Shown: positions 24,161-35,824, counted from the stretch's first letter. The stretch is DNA of 64,000 bases from Fallopia convolvulus (GCA_964016875.1 OZ024727.1:4984893-5048892), one strand, 5' to 3'. Translations and numbers: made by a program. Notes: generated from the letters alone by a model not told the origin.

Positions 24161-24553
24161 TGATCACTAGATAGCCTAGCATACCAAGGGAAGACGAACC
24201 AAGAAACCGGGAAGTGAATGGGCACGTAGCCCGGGGTCGAGGGAGACGAAAGGAAAGAGGAGGAGACAGAGGATTAGGGCAGAAGAGTTTATTTCTTGGA
24301 TAAAATCTCAACTTAGCTTACAAGGGTTTATATAAGCTATGCCCTACCGGTTCAATAAAAGCGACTCAGGAAAGAACCGGAAAGAAAACCTGAGAAGGGA
24401 GTAGAACTCTTGTTTAAAAAATTACATTAATTCAAAATAGCCATAAATTAAAATAATAAAATAAACTAATATTGATCTCGAAATCTATTTGGAGCCCGAC
24501 GCTGACGAGCCGGCCTAGTCCTCGGCTCGTTTGTCGGACTCGTATGCGTATCA
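24161..24553 (-). repeat. Gypsy 1 5' LTR (minus orientation)
   Basis: Nearly identical to the other LTR; one A is missing near its end (TGATCACTAG against TGATACACTAG). Just inside it, the minus strand reads TGGTGCTTTAAGATC, a primer-binding site that begins with the TGG complementary to a tRNA CCA end. The tRNA was not identified. Confidence 0.95.
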
Positions 24554-24702
24554 GTTCATGATGCTATTTTTATAAGCTCATATTAGTTGTTATTTGGGTT
24601 CATATTTTTTCACTTTCGTTTGTTGTTTATATTTTGTGATGTTGAATTGTTGGGATAAATGATTTGAGTTTTTTTGTGTGGGAGAGAAAGTGTACATTTA
24701 GG

Positions 24703-24972
24703 GAGTTTGGTTCAAATGAAACGAACTCTTATCCTGAAACGGATGCACTTTTCCTAGTTCATACTGCACTTTTCCTACTTCAGAGTGCATTTTTCGCATT
24801 TGCACTTTTCGTACTTTGTAGTGCACTTTTCATACTTTTTGTAGTGCATTTCTTCATAGTGCACTTTTTGTATATTGCAATGCACTTTTGTTTGAAAAGT
24901 GCACTACTAACTAGGAAAAGTGCATTCGTTTCACGTTTTAGGATAAGAGTTTGTTTCATTTGAACCAAACTC
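24703..24972. mobile_element. 270-bp MULE-type MITE with GTGCACTTTTC repeats
   Basis: Terminal inverted repeats of about 39 bases start GAGTTTGGTTCAAATGAAAC and end with the complement GAACCAAACTC. A perfect 10-bp target duplication, TACATTTAGG, flanks it at 24,693-24,702 and 24,973-24,982. TSDs of 8-11 bp point to the Mutator superfamily. The core is built almost entirely of variants of AGTGCACTTTTC. The same ends and the same AAAAGTGCA motif recur in the larger element at 41,239-42,825. Confidence 0.88.
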
Positions 24973-24982
24973 TACATTTAGG

Positions 24983-26535
24983 TTCTCAATTATTAACTTT
25001 GCAAAATGTTCTTACAATACTTTTCATAATGTGTGTTTTCTTGGTTCATAATTTTATATGATATGGTTCATTATAAGTGTGCTTATGGTTCATGGATATT
25101 ATAGCTTAACCTCCGCTTTAATATATAGTAATGATGATGATTGATAGGTTCGATAAAAAAATTTGAAATTGATAAGTTAATATAGCAAATTTTGATATTC
25201 TGAACTAGCTTGATTTGTCTGAGGTTTTTTTTTGTACAAGCTCCATATATTAGATTACGGTTTTTCTAACATATGTCCTAAAGGTAGGGGTGAGCACGGT
25301 CAGTTAATCGGAATTTCGGTTAACCGGACATCAGTTAATTGGAACTTCGGTTAACCATAACCATAACCATAACCTATGCCCTTGAAGCATAACTTAGAAA
25401 AATCAATTAAACTATTAACTTGTTCAAAGTCCGCCCCTAGCTACTTCTGAATAATTATAGATCTGTCCCTAGAAGTTCAGCGCACTTTATATCGATTACG
25501 CCCATTAAATTGATAAAACACTTTCTCAGAGATTTTATAACTATTCCATTCCTATTTTATTCTACTTTGAATGGACTCTAAAAAAATAAATTATCTAAGT
25601 TAATTTGATATTGAAAAGTAATAGTATGATGATTGGATTGAAATTATTAGAAGATAGAAACTTCGTAAGAAAAATTAATTTAACAACTGTTAATTATGTT
25701 AAAAAAGTTTGTGGAAAATATTTCAATGTTGACATAAAAATATCCAATAACAAAATTTAAATAAATATTTTTACTATATAATATTTATGGAGAATGTTAG
25801 TAAATTTCAAAATCCATTTCGTTGTTCTTATTTGTCGTTTCGAGATATATAATAAATATCCAAAGATACGGTATTTAAATAATTGAAAATCAAAAACTTG
25901 AAAAAGTTGTTCGAGACTAAAATTTACAAACTTTCATTTTTACAACCACTATAGCGCAATAATTTTTATTTAGTAAACCATTTACTTTAAGCAATGTTTT
26001 TTTTTCCTTTCAAAAATAATTATAGATTACAATAAAAGTAATAGTATGTATAATTAACGAATCCAAAAAAAAATTACGGTTACAATTTTGCCAATATTTA
26101 GAATTGATTTCTTTGAAAATTAATTAGCAAAAGTAACTAGTTAATGATAATTGGTCCTAGATTCTCGATAAAGTTAACTTGTTAAATTTTTCTTTTTCTT
26201 TTCAAAGTAATAAAAACTTTCCTTATTGGATCTAGGGTCATGACCCACCGGGTAAGTAAATCAAATTCCGCTTGGGATGTAGTATTGGACGTCAAATATC
26301 TGTTGTCCCAAAAGATGAATGATACACTGAAACTTAAATACATGCGTGGGATTTGATCGGATGGGTCTCAACCGGTGGAATTTAAACCCAATTAATTACG
26401 GTTCACTTCAATTCTACACACCACATTACAACAATAATCTATCGATCTTCTATATAATCTTTATCTTTACGACTATAAAAGTTGTCCATCTCAAATCAAA
26501 TAAATGCTCCACATTTATGCATTAATTTTCATCAA
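24983..26535. other. AT-rich intergenic DNA
   Basis: No gene is visible. At about 25,250 there is a piece of the MITE family of 2759-2952. At 25,285-25,370 lies a GGGTGAGCACGG block with GGTTAACCGG motifs and a short (CCATAA)n run, as seen at the end of some hAT-like MITEs, but no second end was found. At about 25,105 the stretch TTAACCTCCGCTTTAATATA ends in ATGATGATG, possibly a retroposon tail. Confidence 0.4.
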
Positions 26536-27349
26536 TATTAAAATAGGCTAAATACATAAACGGTCACCTGAATTTGTGCCCATTAGTCACTTATCACCCT
26601 ATACTTTGGCCCTATTTTATTGAACCCCTATAGTTCTACTTCACGATCTATTGAACATCTGCTTGCTGAGACTTTTTTTACCTGTGTTGTATGCGCGCTA
26701 ACATGTGCAAATATTTTGCCACGTATATGGCATGTCATTTGTTTTAATTAAAGCAAAAAGGAGAAAAGATTAAAACAAAAAAAAAGAAAAAAATTACAAA
26801 AAAGCACATCTTCCTCGTTGAACTTTTGCCATATATGGAGACTTGAACATTTTTTTGTACTTGAATATAATACTTGCCTTATGATATTGCTTAGATCTAG
26901 CATTATGTTGTTTTTTTTATTGTTGATTGAGCGTGTTAGATTTCATTTTCAAAGCAATTATTAGATTCAAAAAGTAGGGTTGTGTGGTCTTGAATCATGA
27001 CTTTGCTTGAAGATATGAGTAGATTTGAGTTGAATTCATGTTTGCCCCATAATTTAATTGCAAATTGCTTGAATTTTCATGTTTAATTGAAAACCCTTTG
27101 TAAAGTTCCATTGGAGAAGCCCTGAGAAGAACAAGAAAGAAAAAAGAACCACCTTCTTCAGGAAGGACAAGCTGTTCGGCCACATGGCTTTTTTTGAAGG
27201 CCACATGCCTAGATTAGATGATGATGATACAAGATCCAAGAGCAATGCGGACGATGAAGTGGTACTGTGGTAGCAAGGACAGAGAAAGAAAAAGAATACC
27301 CATACATACTAAGACCTTGTTCACACAGCGAAGAAAGGCCGAGTGGAAG

Positions 27350-27752
27350 TGATACGAGTCCGGTGTGGACCACGTATCGAACCCTTGTTGGTCAAGGGGT
27401 TTGAGCCTAATCCGGTGTGGATTCCGACTCGGGATAATACGAAAGATAAAACTGAGAGAAAATTAGGGCAAACTATTTCTTGGATAAATTATGAGAGGAA
27501 ACCAAGAGTATTTATACCTAAGCCCTAACAGTTCAAAAAAGGCGTCCCGGGAAAGAACCGTAAAGAAAACCCGAGAAGAGAGTGAAGCTCTACTTTATAA
27601 AAATTACATAAATTGAATATAATGTTGAAATTATAAATTACTACTCTAAAAATTGTAAAATACTAATATAAATATATAAAAACTAATCCTCATATCGCCT
27701 TGGGCGACGACGAACTCGTGATGGCCTCGTGCTCGATATTTCTCCCATATCA
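27350..27752 (-). repeat. Gypsy 2 3' LTR (minus orientation)
   Basis: On the plus strand it begins TGATACGAGTCCGG and ends CTCCCATATCA. Inside it, 27,753-27,763 is the polypurine tract (GGGGGAGAGAA on the minus strand). The chromodomain reading frame runs through the tract into this LTR and stops at 27,683. Confidence 0.95.
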
Positions 27753-30700
27753 TTCTCTCCCCCGATGAGCATCGGCTTGTCCTCAAGCCGTAAATCAGGA
27801 AATGAATGGGAAATCACCTCAACTGGTTCCCACGTGGAATTGGCAGGCGCGCCATCCGCACATTCAATGAGCCACTCGACTCTCGGATGGCCATCCACAA
27901 TCACCTCACGCTCTGCTGTGGCGCGCATGGGTCAGGAGATCGGCCGATCATACAAAAATTCCGCAGGTAAGGAAACTGGCACAATCGGAGAGCCATCCGG
28001 AATGAATGGCCGAAGCAGTGAGACGTGAAACGCATTGTGTATACGTGCTGTAGCCGGGAGCTCTAAGCGGTATGCGACCGATCCAATGCGCTCAATAATA
28101 GTAAATGACCCATAAAAACGTCGAGCAAGTTTAGCGGAAAGAGGACGACTGACCGAATGTTGGCGATAAGGCTGCAATTTTAACAAGACTCGATCCCCCA
28201 CATTGAATTCGACGTCCTTTCCGTGTTTGTTTGCCTGCCCAACCATACGCTGTTGCATTTTGGACAAATTAAGTCGGATGAGGTCCAAAACTTGCTCCCT
28301 ATCGTGCATGGCTTCCGACGCCGGGGTCGGTGGTCTAGCTGGAATTGTTACCCTGCCAATCGACGGCGCATCTCGCCCGTACAAAGCTTTGAACGGAGAC
28401 ATGTCGAGGCCCTCATGATACATAGAATTTAAGGCCAGTTCAGCCCACGATAAGAAATCCAACCAACGACGCGGTCGTCCCTGAGTAAAGGCGCGCAGAT
28501 ATTGCTCCAAACTACGGGTTTTGACTTCAGTCTGACCGTCTAATTGTGGGTGGTACGTTGTACTATGATGAAGTTTAGTATCGCTCAAGCGATGCAATTC
28601 CGACCAGAATGTACTACGAAAAATGGGGTCCTTGTCGGACACAATAGTAGCCGGAATTCCATGGAGTTTGACGACCAAGTCGACGAACAACGATGCTACC
28701 CGTGGTGCGTCAAAAGATGGCCCGAGTGCGCCGAAATGGGCGTACTTAGATAATCTGTCGACCACAACTCGAATCGTAGTATGGCCCCGGGATGGAGGTA
28801 ACCCCGTTATGAAATCCATAGACACATCGTCCACACTTGCTGAGGAACGGGTAATGGTTGAATTAAGCCGGCAGGCTTTGCGGTACTGTACTTAGTTGAC
28901 TGACAGATCAAACAAGAATCAACAAAACGTTTAACATCAGCGCGCATACCTTTCCAATAGAATACGTCTGCGACTCGACGAAAGGTTCGATCAACGCCCG
29001 AATGGCCAGCGCTGGGCGACGAGTGAAACTCAGTTAAGATATCTGCCTTAAGCGGGGAAGCAACGTCCACCACTAAGCGATGTCCCGAATATAGAATGCC
29101 GTCAAACACCCGGAAAGGCGCGGCGAGCGTGTCGGTCGCAGCTGTGGCATGCCACATCTTCAAATCATCCAACACTGAATTCTTGGCACGGAGTCGCTGA
29201 AGTATGTCGGGCAGTGGAGCCGCAAATGACAGAAATTGCTGCAGAGTCGCCTCATCATCAATCATGCAGCGAGATAGTGCGTCAGCGACGCGATTACTGG
29301 CGCCTGATTTGTACTCGATGCGAAATTTGTAGCCCATGAGTTTACGAATGAAGAACTGTTGATCGGATGTCTGAATTACCTGCGTCAAAAGTTCTTTCAG
29401 ACTCTTCTGATCACTGCGAATCATAAACTCCCGTCCCAACAAATACTGGCGCCATTTCTGAACGGCGGAAACGATAGCAAAAAGTTCTCTGTGATATGCG
29501 GAAGACCCGCGACGACGAATGCCCAACTTCTTACTGAAAAATGAGAGAGGTCTATCATCTTGTAATAGTATAGCGCCGACCCCTTCGTCTGATGCATCCG
29601 TCTCCACAATAAATTGTTTTGAAAAATCAGGGAGCTGAAGAATAGGCGGTTGCATCATAGCTGATTTCAAACGCTGAAATGCGACCTCGGCGGAAGCGGA
29701 CCACTCGAACTTATCTTTCTGTAATAAATTAGTTAAAGGAGCTGCAAGCAACGCATAATGGCGAATGAACTTCCGATAATAACCCGTCAAACCCAGAAAT
29801 CCACGCAATTATTTCACGGATCTCGGTGTAGGCCAATCGGCCATCGCATACAACTCCGGATCGGCTATCAGTTGGCCAGCTGTGACGATGTGTCCAAGGT
29901 ACTCAACTTTAGAAGTTCCAAAAGAGCATTTTGAACCCTTGACATAAAAATGATTATCCTGAAGAATCTGCAAAACAGTATCTAGATTCGAAGCATGAGC
30001 AGCAACAGAAGGACTGTATATCAGAATATCATCAAAAAAGACAATTACGAATTTGCGCAGATATTGAGCAAATATGTTATTCATAGCGGCCTGAAATGTA
30101 GACGGTGCATTAGTCAAGCCAAAAGGCATAACTAAGAATTCAAAATGGCCGTCATGTGTCCGAAAATCAGTTTTATAGATATTGGAAGAGTGCATCCGAA
30201 TCTGATGATAACCTGAGCGCATATCAAGTTTAGTAAAAATAATCGCATTCCCCAATTCATCAAATAATTCATCAGCAGTGGGAATAGGAAACTTATCTGC
30301 AACAGTGATGCTATTCAGGGCTCTATAGTCGATGCAGAAACGAAAACTACCATCTTTCTTCTTGACGAAAAGAGCCGGAGAGGAAAATGGGCTGGTACTG
30401 TGCTGAATGATGCCCTGATCTAACATAGATTTAACCTGTCGTTCAATCTCATCCTTCTGAAAGTATGGATATCGATAGGGTCGGACGTTGACCGGTTTAG
30501 AATCGGGTTGCAGGTGTATATGATGATCCCACGTACGAGGCGGTGGAAGGCCCAACGACACTGTAAAAACCGCACGGTGCTGATCAAGGACACAACGGAT
30601 TTCGGGCGCCAGCTCCGGCGGCCAATCCGAGGTCACAGAAGGCTCGTCAGGCACGAGACTGAGAATCTCAAAGTAGTCCAGAATACCAGCAGAAGCGCAG

Positions 30701-32528
30701 AGAGAGTGAAGTTCGGACATAGAAATGGGTTTCGGAGATTGCGTGTCGCCTTTCAGAAACACTGATTTATTGTTCCAGACAAACTGCATAGTCAGCTTAG
30801 CATAATCGTGGGACATAGTGCCCAAAGTTTGTAACCATTGCACACCAAGAACCACTTGCGGTCCATGCACCGCGAGTACAAAGAGATCAATATAGAAAAT
30901 ATGACCCTGCAGAACAATGCTAGTGGCTGGACACTGATGTGAACATAGTAAATAAGCTCCGTTGCCAACAAAAACACGGAAAGATGAAATTTTCAACAGC
31001 GGTAACTGTAATTTCTCAGCCAATTCAGGATGGATAAAGTTGTGAGTACTACCTCCATCAATTAGAACCTGAACCTATGCTTCATTAATCGATCCAAGAG
31101 GCGCAACGAGCGCGGATTGGGTATTCCTTCCATCGAATTGAGGCTGGAAATATCGCCCGTAACGGCCAGATCATCGGGAAGTTCTTCCTCATTCTCATCA
31201 TCACTATCCTCACAGCTTAACAACGCCAAAAAACGGGGCTTGCAACGGTGTCCCCGGGAGTACCTCTTATCACAAGTCCAACATAAACCTTTTTTAGAGC
31301 GTTCATCACGTTCAGCCATAGAAAGACGACGAATAGGCAAAGAAGAGTAATTACCGTTGGAAGTCGAGGTTTGTGGTGTGTCCGACGCTGTGCCCGAAGC
31401 TTGCGTCGGCGGTGGCTTCGGCGATGGAGTCCCTTGGCGAGACCCGTTCGATACCCATGGTCGTTTACTGGCCAACCACGATGAAGTGGTCTCAGTGTAT
31501 GATGCTGCCAATTCCCGAGCTAAAGCGAAAGCTTGTGACAGTGTAGTCGGGTTTCGGAGATTCAATTCACGGCGCACGGGATGTTTCAATCCCGCCTTGA
31601 AAAGAGAAATCAAGGTTGCCTCGGACAAGCCAGTTACTTTATTCAACAAGGCTTCGAACACTGTTTGATACTCGAGCACCGAGGTTTTCTGTTTCAAGTT
31701 CGCCAAGGGCCCTGTGTAATCTTCGTAATACGTCGGATCGAATCGTTGTTGAACGGATAGAAGAAAGGCTGCCCAAGTTTCACCACACTGATTCCGACGT
31801 TGATAACGGAACCAGTCTGAAGCGGGATGATCAATAAGCATACCAACTAACCGCAACCTATCGTAATCTGCAGTACGGAAGTATTCGAAGTACGCCTAAA
31901 CTTTGAAGATCCAACCGTTCGGGTCCGTCCCATTAAAACGGGGAGGGTCAACTCGAATTTTCGGGCCCAAATTCGGGACTGGTGGAGTGCGCGCCCCGTC
32001 CCTCTGATCGTGTTGAAGAACCTGTGGGATAGGGTTTGGGGCAGGCGGCGTGGCGTTGGCGACGGCCTGTTGCGGAACGGGCAGCGCATCCGCGCCAAGG
32101 TTTACTAGGGTCGGCACGCTCGCGACCGTAGCCGGGGGAGTCCAACCGAAGCCGAGTGAAGCAGCGACACTAGGGTATTGGGCCGGTGGTGGCCAGCCGG
32201 CAAACGGAGGCAGGCTCGTGCTAGGGCTAGCGAACGGTTGTGGCCAACCCGCAGAAGATGGAGGCGCGAAACTAGGGTTCGCGTGGAGCGGCGGCCAACT
32301 CGCGATCGGCTGCGAAGTAGAGGCCATGGCGATTGGAGCGGCGATGAGGGCCGTTCTAGGGTTTGGCCGGCTCTGAATCAATTCCCGCAAATTATCAGTA
32401 CACGATTTCTGCAGATCAAGATCACACCGAAGCGTCTGAAGCTGATCGGTAAGTTGGAACATCAATTTGCGAAGATCGGGCGTGGTAGCGGAGGCTTGTG
32501 CGGCGGTATCATCCGTGGATGTCATCAT
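27683..32528 (-). pseudogene. Gypsy 2 gag-pol-chromodomain, disrupted
   Basis: ATG 32528 opens gag (MMTSTDD) with a Pro/Ala-rich middle and PPRFNGTDPNGWIFKV. The zinc knuckle is CWTCDKRYSRGHRC. Protease is IDGGSTHNFIHP. Reverse transcriptase keeps FFDDILIYS with both Asp. RNase H and integrase follow, with MDFITGLP, VSDKDP and DGQTEV. The C-terminus is chromodomain-like (VEWLIECADG, TWEPVEVISHSFPDLRLEDK) and its last ~22 residues, rich in Arg, are encoded by the LTR. Breaks: TAG near 31,896, a one-base deletion plus TAG near 31,075, TAA near 29,809, a one-base deletion near 28,830 and TGA near 27,932. The catalytic motifs are therefore intact but the frame is not. Confidence 0.93.
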
Positions 32529-32553
32529 GGTGGTTCGGTGTGAAAGCACCAAT

Positions 32554-32957
32554 TGATACGAGTCCGATGTGGACCACGTATCGAACCCTTGTTGGTCAAG
32601 GGGTTTGAGCCTAATCCGGTGTGGATTCCGACTCGGGATAATACGAAAGATAAAACTGAGAGAAAATTAGGGCAAACTATTTCTTGGATAAATTATGAGA
32701 AGGAAACCAAGAGTATTTATACCTAAGCCCTAACGGTTCAAAAAAGGCGTCCCGGGAAAGAACCGTAAAGAAAACCCGAGAAGAGACCAAAGCTCTAGTT
32801 TATAAAAATTACATAAATTGAATATAATGCTGAAATTATAAATTACTACTCTAAAAATTGTAAAATACTAATATAAATATATAAAAACTAATCCTCATAT
32901 CGTCTTGGGCGACGACGAACTCGTGATGGCCTCGTGCTCGATATTTCTCCCGTATCA
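32554..32957 (-). repeat. Gypsy 2 5' LTR (minus orientation)
   Basis: It matches the other LTR apart from about ten substitutions and a one-base indel. Adjacent to it on the minus strand, TGGTGCTTTCACACC is the primer-binding site. It shares its first nine bases with Gypsy 1, so both probably use the same tRNA primer. Confidence 0.95.
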
Positions 32958-32962
32958 GGAAG

Positions 32963-33650
32963 AGGGCAGTCAGCTGGCTGCTTCTTGGCCACACCCCCCT
33001 GCTTATAGATACGAGAGACTTGATCTCTATTTGAGAATAGTCAATTGCATACCATTAGCCGATATACGTATAGGAACATGAGTACATGATATTGAATGTA
33101 ATCCAGGTCAAATCGCAAAGCTGGCTTGAGTCGCAGGAACTTTTGCTAAAAAATGAAGGAAGCAGCACCCTCTACACTCTCTCTTAGGCTTGTACGGCTA
33201 CCTTCGGGTGTTAAAAAAGTCATGGATTCTCGATGCTGAGATTGGTATAGTTTCCAATCCCAACCACGGTGCACGTAAGCTTAGAAAAGCTGGACAAAGC
33301 CCATCATACGTCTAAATAGGAAATGAAACTACAATAACGGGGTGAATACGATACTATAGGCTTTTGTTTCCGTAATCGTATTCTAACCAGAGTCGTCCGT
33401 CAAAACGACGTTAGTGGATTTCAATGGGCAAAGTCGTAGGTTCAGTAGGAATACCAACTCTCAGGCCTGGGTTTTATATTCCTAGGGTTTATATCTGCAT
33501 CTCCTATTCATTTTCTTTTTTGGGTGGTATTGTAAATACTGAGTTTACAAGGGGAATGTATTGTAAATAAAAAGAAGAGAAAATGATATTCTTTCAAAAT
33601 TTTCAAGGGAAGAAAAAAGGAAATAAAAAGAAAAAGAGAATAAAGTAATC
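32963..33650. other. Right arm of the MULE-like element, no gene recognised
   Basis: This DNA is of more balanced composition than the flanks, consistent with captured sequence, but no frame of recognisable content is visible on either strand. The left arm (about 26,730-27,344) is similar in character. Confidence 0.4.
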
Positions 33651-33836
33651 CTCCTCGCTCAAATATTCAGCCAAAAGTGTGTGAAATGTACGCGCCTTGC
33701 CACATCAGCGAGCAGGTGTTCAACAGGTCGCAAAGTACAACTATATGGGTTCAATCGAATATGGCCAAAGTATAGGGTGCTTAGTGATTAATGGGCAAGT
33801 TCAGGGGGTCGTTTATATATTTTACCTATTAAAATA

Positions 33837-34574
33837 TAATAAGTATTTGAAATGCATAAAATGACTATTTCTCTTCTTTCAAAATTTTGAGGTTCTTCTT
33901 TTAGAAAAAATATAAAAATTATATATGATATAAAAACATATGAAGACATAGTATCATTTTTCTTAAAAAAAGACACAATATCATATATTTTTGGCTATTC
34001 AAAATTTCACATGTACGAGAACCGCATTAATTTAAATTAAAAAAATTAAAGTATAAAAACACTTTGAAAATCGGTGGTAGATTGAGCAAATAAAATTAAA
34101 ATAATACTTGGAATACCAACCAAATTTAGATGGAAAAGAAATTTTTTATATCTTAAGTTGCTATGTAGTGTACACTAATTAAATAATCAAATAGTTTATT
34201 TATGTATGATTTGCAACATTTTATTTTGCTTCAGTTATATGATTAGTTATTATATTTCACAATACAACTCAATAAACTCGAGTTTAATACTCTTGATCAT
34301 ATATTATAATTTTAAAAAACCTAGACCTTTAAAATAATAACAAACATAAAATATAACATTTGCCTCGTCCAACAGACGGGTTCAACACTCTAGTAACTTA
34401 TAAAGGAAAAATATGTGGTCATTTATGACCAAAAAACTAAATAAAGAAAATAAGTAAAAAAATTAAAATCATTTTAGTATTTCAATATGTAGTTGAATAA
34501 ATATTTTTTTTGATGATCAACATTCATATGCATTCACATACATTTAATAATGAATTTCATACATTTCATTTATT
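33837..34574. other. AT-rich DNA with a possible Helitron 3' end
   Basis: The stretch is AT-rich and non-coding. At 34,363-34,393 the plus strand has CCTCGTC-CAACA-GACGGG (a short hairpin with one wobble pair), twelve bases, then CTAG followed by T. A hairpin shortly before CTRR with a T target base is the classic 3' terminus of plant Helitrons. No 5' TC end could be found upstream, so this is only a candidate. Confidence 0.35.
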
Positions 34575-35790
34575 CACTACAAAAAAAGGCAGATTTAGCG
34601 ACCACTTTTGTGTTCACTAAATCGATTTAGCAACCATACCGTGGTCGCAAAATGGTCGGACGCTAACTGGATGACGACCACTTGGTCGCCAATATTAGCG
34701 ACCATGGCGACCATATGGACGCTAACATTGGCGACCATATGGTTGCTACATAGAGACGATGGCGACTTCTTGGTCGCCACACCCTTGTCGACCACTTGGG
34801 GACCATCGCGACCAAGTGGTCACCAATATTAGCGACCACCGAGACACTAGTGCAACCAAGGTGACCAAGTGGTCGCCGCACCCTTCGCCAGGTCGAGCGA
34901 CCACTTGGTCGCTAAATAGCGACCAAGTAGTCGCTAATCGCGGAAACTAGACGCACGACCGTGACCTTCAACTAAGCCAAAGCACACGATCGTGCGTACT
35001 TTAGTGCACAATATGTTTGAATTTAGCGACCAAGTGGTCGCCAACATTTATTTAATAAAATATAATAAAATAATAATTACGTATTAAAAAAATAAATATA
35101 AACTAAAAAATAAATAAAAAATAATTAAATAATTATTTATATTAATTAAAATAATTTACAGTATTTATAATATTTACAAAATAAAAAACCTAAACTAGCC
35201 GGTTCCGACGGGGTCGGACGGACACGTCTCCGGCGGATCACTCCCGTCAGAATTGGGCAAATGGGACCCACCCGGTTGCGGGTCGAAAGCGTTGGTTCAT
35301 CCGCTCCATGAACTCCTCCAGCCGAGAGACCCAACCCCGCAATTCCGTCATTTTCACTCCTAAGGGTGGCATTGTCCTGCGTCAACTGTGCTACCTGAGG
35401 AGGTTGTCGACGCGGCGCTGACATTCGCGAGTCGTAGTACTCGGACGCATTGTTGCCAAGCCTGAAGACATCGCCTCCTAGGCCCACCCCTCCTGCGGTC
35501 GTTAGATAGGCATCGCACTCGTCCTTAAAGGATGGTGGGGTGCTCGAGTCCGCGCCTGAAGAAAGTACGCAAATAATATAAATAAAATAATAACGTAAAT
35601 AAAAATAAATAATACATAAAACAATTAAATACTTACATCAATTTGGGTGGACCGCTAGTCTATAAAACACCTGCCCGTCTGCGTGTGCATCGATGAGAAG
35701 CTCGAGAGGCGTAACGCGACGACCATGACATGCTTCCTACGAAATTCATCACAATTGTTACTAACTTTTAAGATTAAATTGACTTAATGT
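34575..35790 (-). mobile_element. Truncated CACTA element with palindromic subterminal repeats
   Basis: CACTACAAAAAAA at 34,575 is a CACTA terminal repeat. From 34,596 to 35,045 it is followed by more than a dozen copies of GCGACCA / TGGTCGC, many joined into the palindrome GCGACCAAGTGGTCGC, which is typical of CACTA subterminal transposase-binding arrays. A decayed En/Spm gene follows. No opposite TAGTG end is found before a different repeat begins at about 35,825, so the far end has been lost or separated. Confidence 0.75.
35190..35745 (-). pseudogene. CACTA accessory protein remnant (Ptta/En/Spm C-terminal part)
   Basis: One minus-strand exon (about 35,745-35,639) encodes CHGRRVTPLELLIDAHADGQ and VFYRLAVHPN, the block that in plant Ptta/En/Spm proteins reads G-R-TPLELF...H. 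After an AT-rich intron, a second exon (about 35,555 down) encodes PPSFKDECDAYL, GGDVFRLGNNASEYYDSR and the coiled-coil-prone QPPQVAQLTQDNATLRSE. The frame then degrades. Orientation and position, pointing towards the 34,575 terminus, fit the 3' part of a CACTA gene. It is a fragment without a start. Confidence 0.65.
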
Positions 35791-35824
35791 ACGATCGTTA
35801 GTACTTAAATGAATCGCCGACTCC

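Larger units (their letters stand above)
19064..24553 (-). mobile_element. Ty3/Gypsy chromovirus 1 (Reina-like), TSD GTTCA
   Basis: LTRs of about 394 bases lie at 19,064-19,458 and 24,161-24,553. The target duplication GTTCA is at 19,059-19,063 and 24,554-24,558. The coding strand is minus: gag, protease, reverse transcriptase, RNase H, integrase, then a chromodomain-like tail. That domain order, the 5.5-kb length and the short LTRs suggest the Reina clade of chromoviruses, an inference. The LTRs differ by about six substitutions and two single-base indels, so the insertion is recent, yet the coding region carries at least three stops and two frameshifts. Confidence 0.95.
27350..32957 (-). 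mobile_element. Ty3/Gypsy chromovirus 2 (Reina-like), TSD GGAAG
   Basis: LTRs of 403 and 404 bases lie at 27,350-27,752 and 32,554-32,957, flanked by GGAAG at 27,345-27,349 and 32,958-32,962. The minus-strand domain order matches Gypsy 1 and the proteins are clearly related (shared LNLRNP, VLIDGGSTHNFIHP and LRLEDKP), but the LTRs differ, so these are two families of one clade. The LTRs differ by about ten substitutions and one indel, somewhat older than Gypsy 1. The target was the interior of a MULE-like element. Confidence 0.95.
26546..33826. mobile_element. MULE-like TIR element hosting Gypsy 2, 10-bp TSD
   Basis: The ends are GGCTAAATACATAAACGGTC on the left and the complement of GGTAAAATATATAAACGACC on the right. 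The inverted similarity runs for well over 100 bases (CCCTATACTTTGGCC, TTGAACCC, GTTGAACACCTGCT...). A perfect 10-bp duplication TATTAAAATA lies at 26,536-26,545 and 33,827-33,836. Long TIRs with a 10-bp TSD indicate a Mutator-like element. Without Gypsy 2 it is about 1.67 kb and contains no transposase. Its unique arms (about 26,730-27,344 and 32,963-33,650) show no long open frame and may be captured host sequence. Confidence 0.85.

Noticed and set aside
24664..24963. A 99-codon Phe/Leu-rich open frame
   Set aside because: It is made of the GTGCACTTTTC repeats of the 270-bp MITE and has no coding character.
27350..27752. CRISPR-like or satellite array in AT-rich LTR segments
   Set aside because: The repeats are the two LTRs of Gypsy 2, and no regular short spacers exist.
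33180..33420. Organelle DNA insertion in the right arm of the MULE-like element
   Set aside because: The base composition suggested it, but I could not recognise any plastid or mitochondrial gene on either strand.
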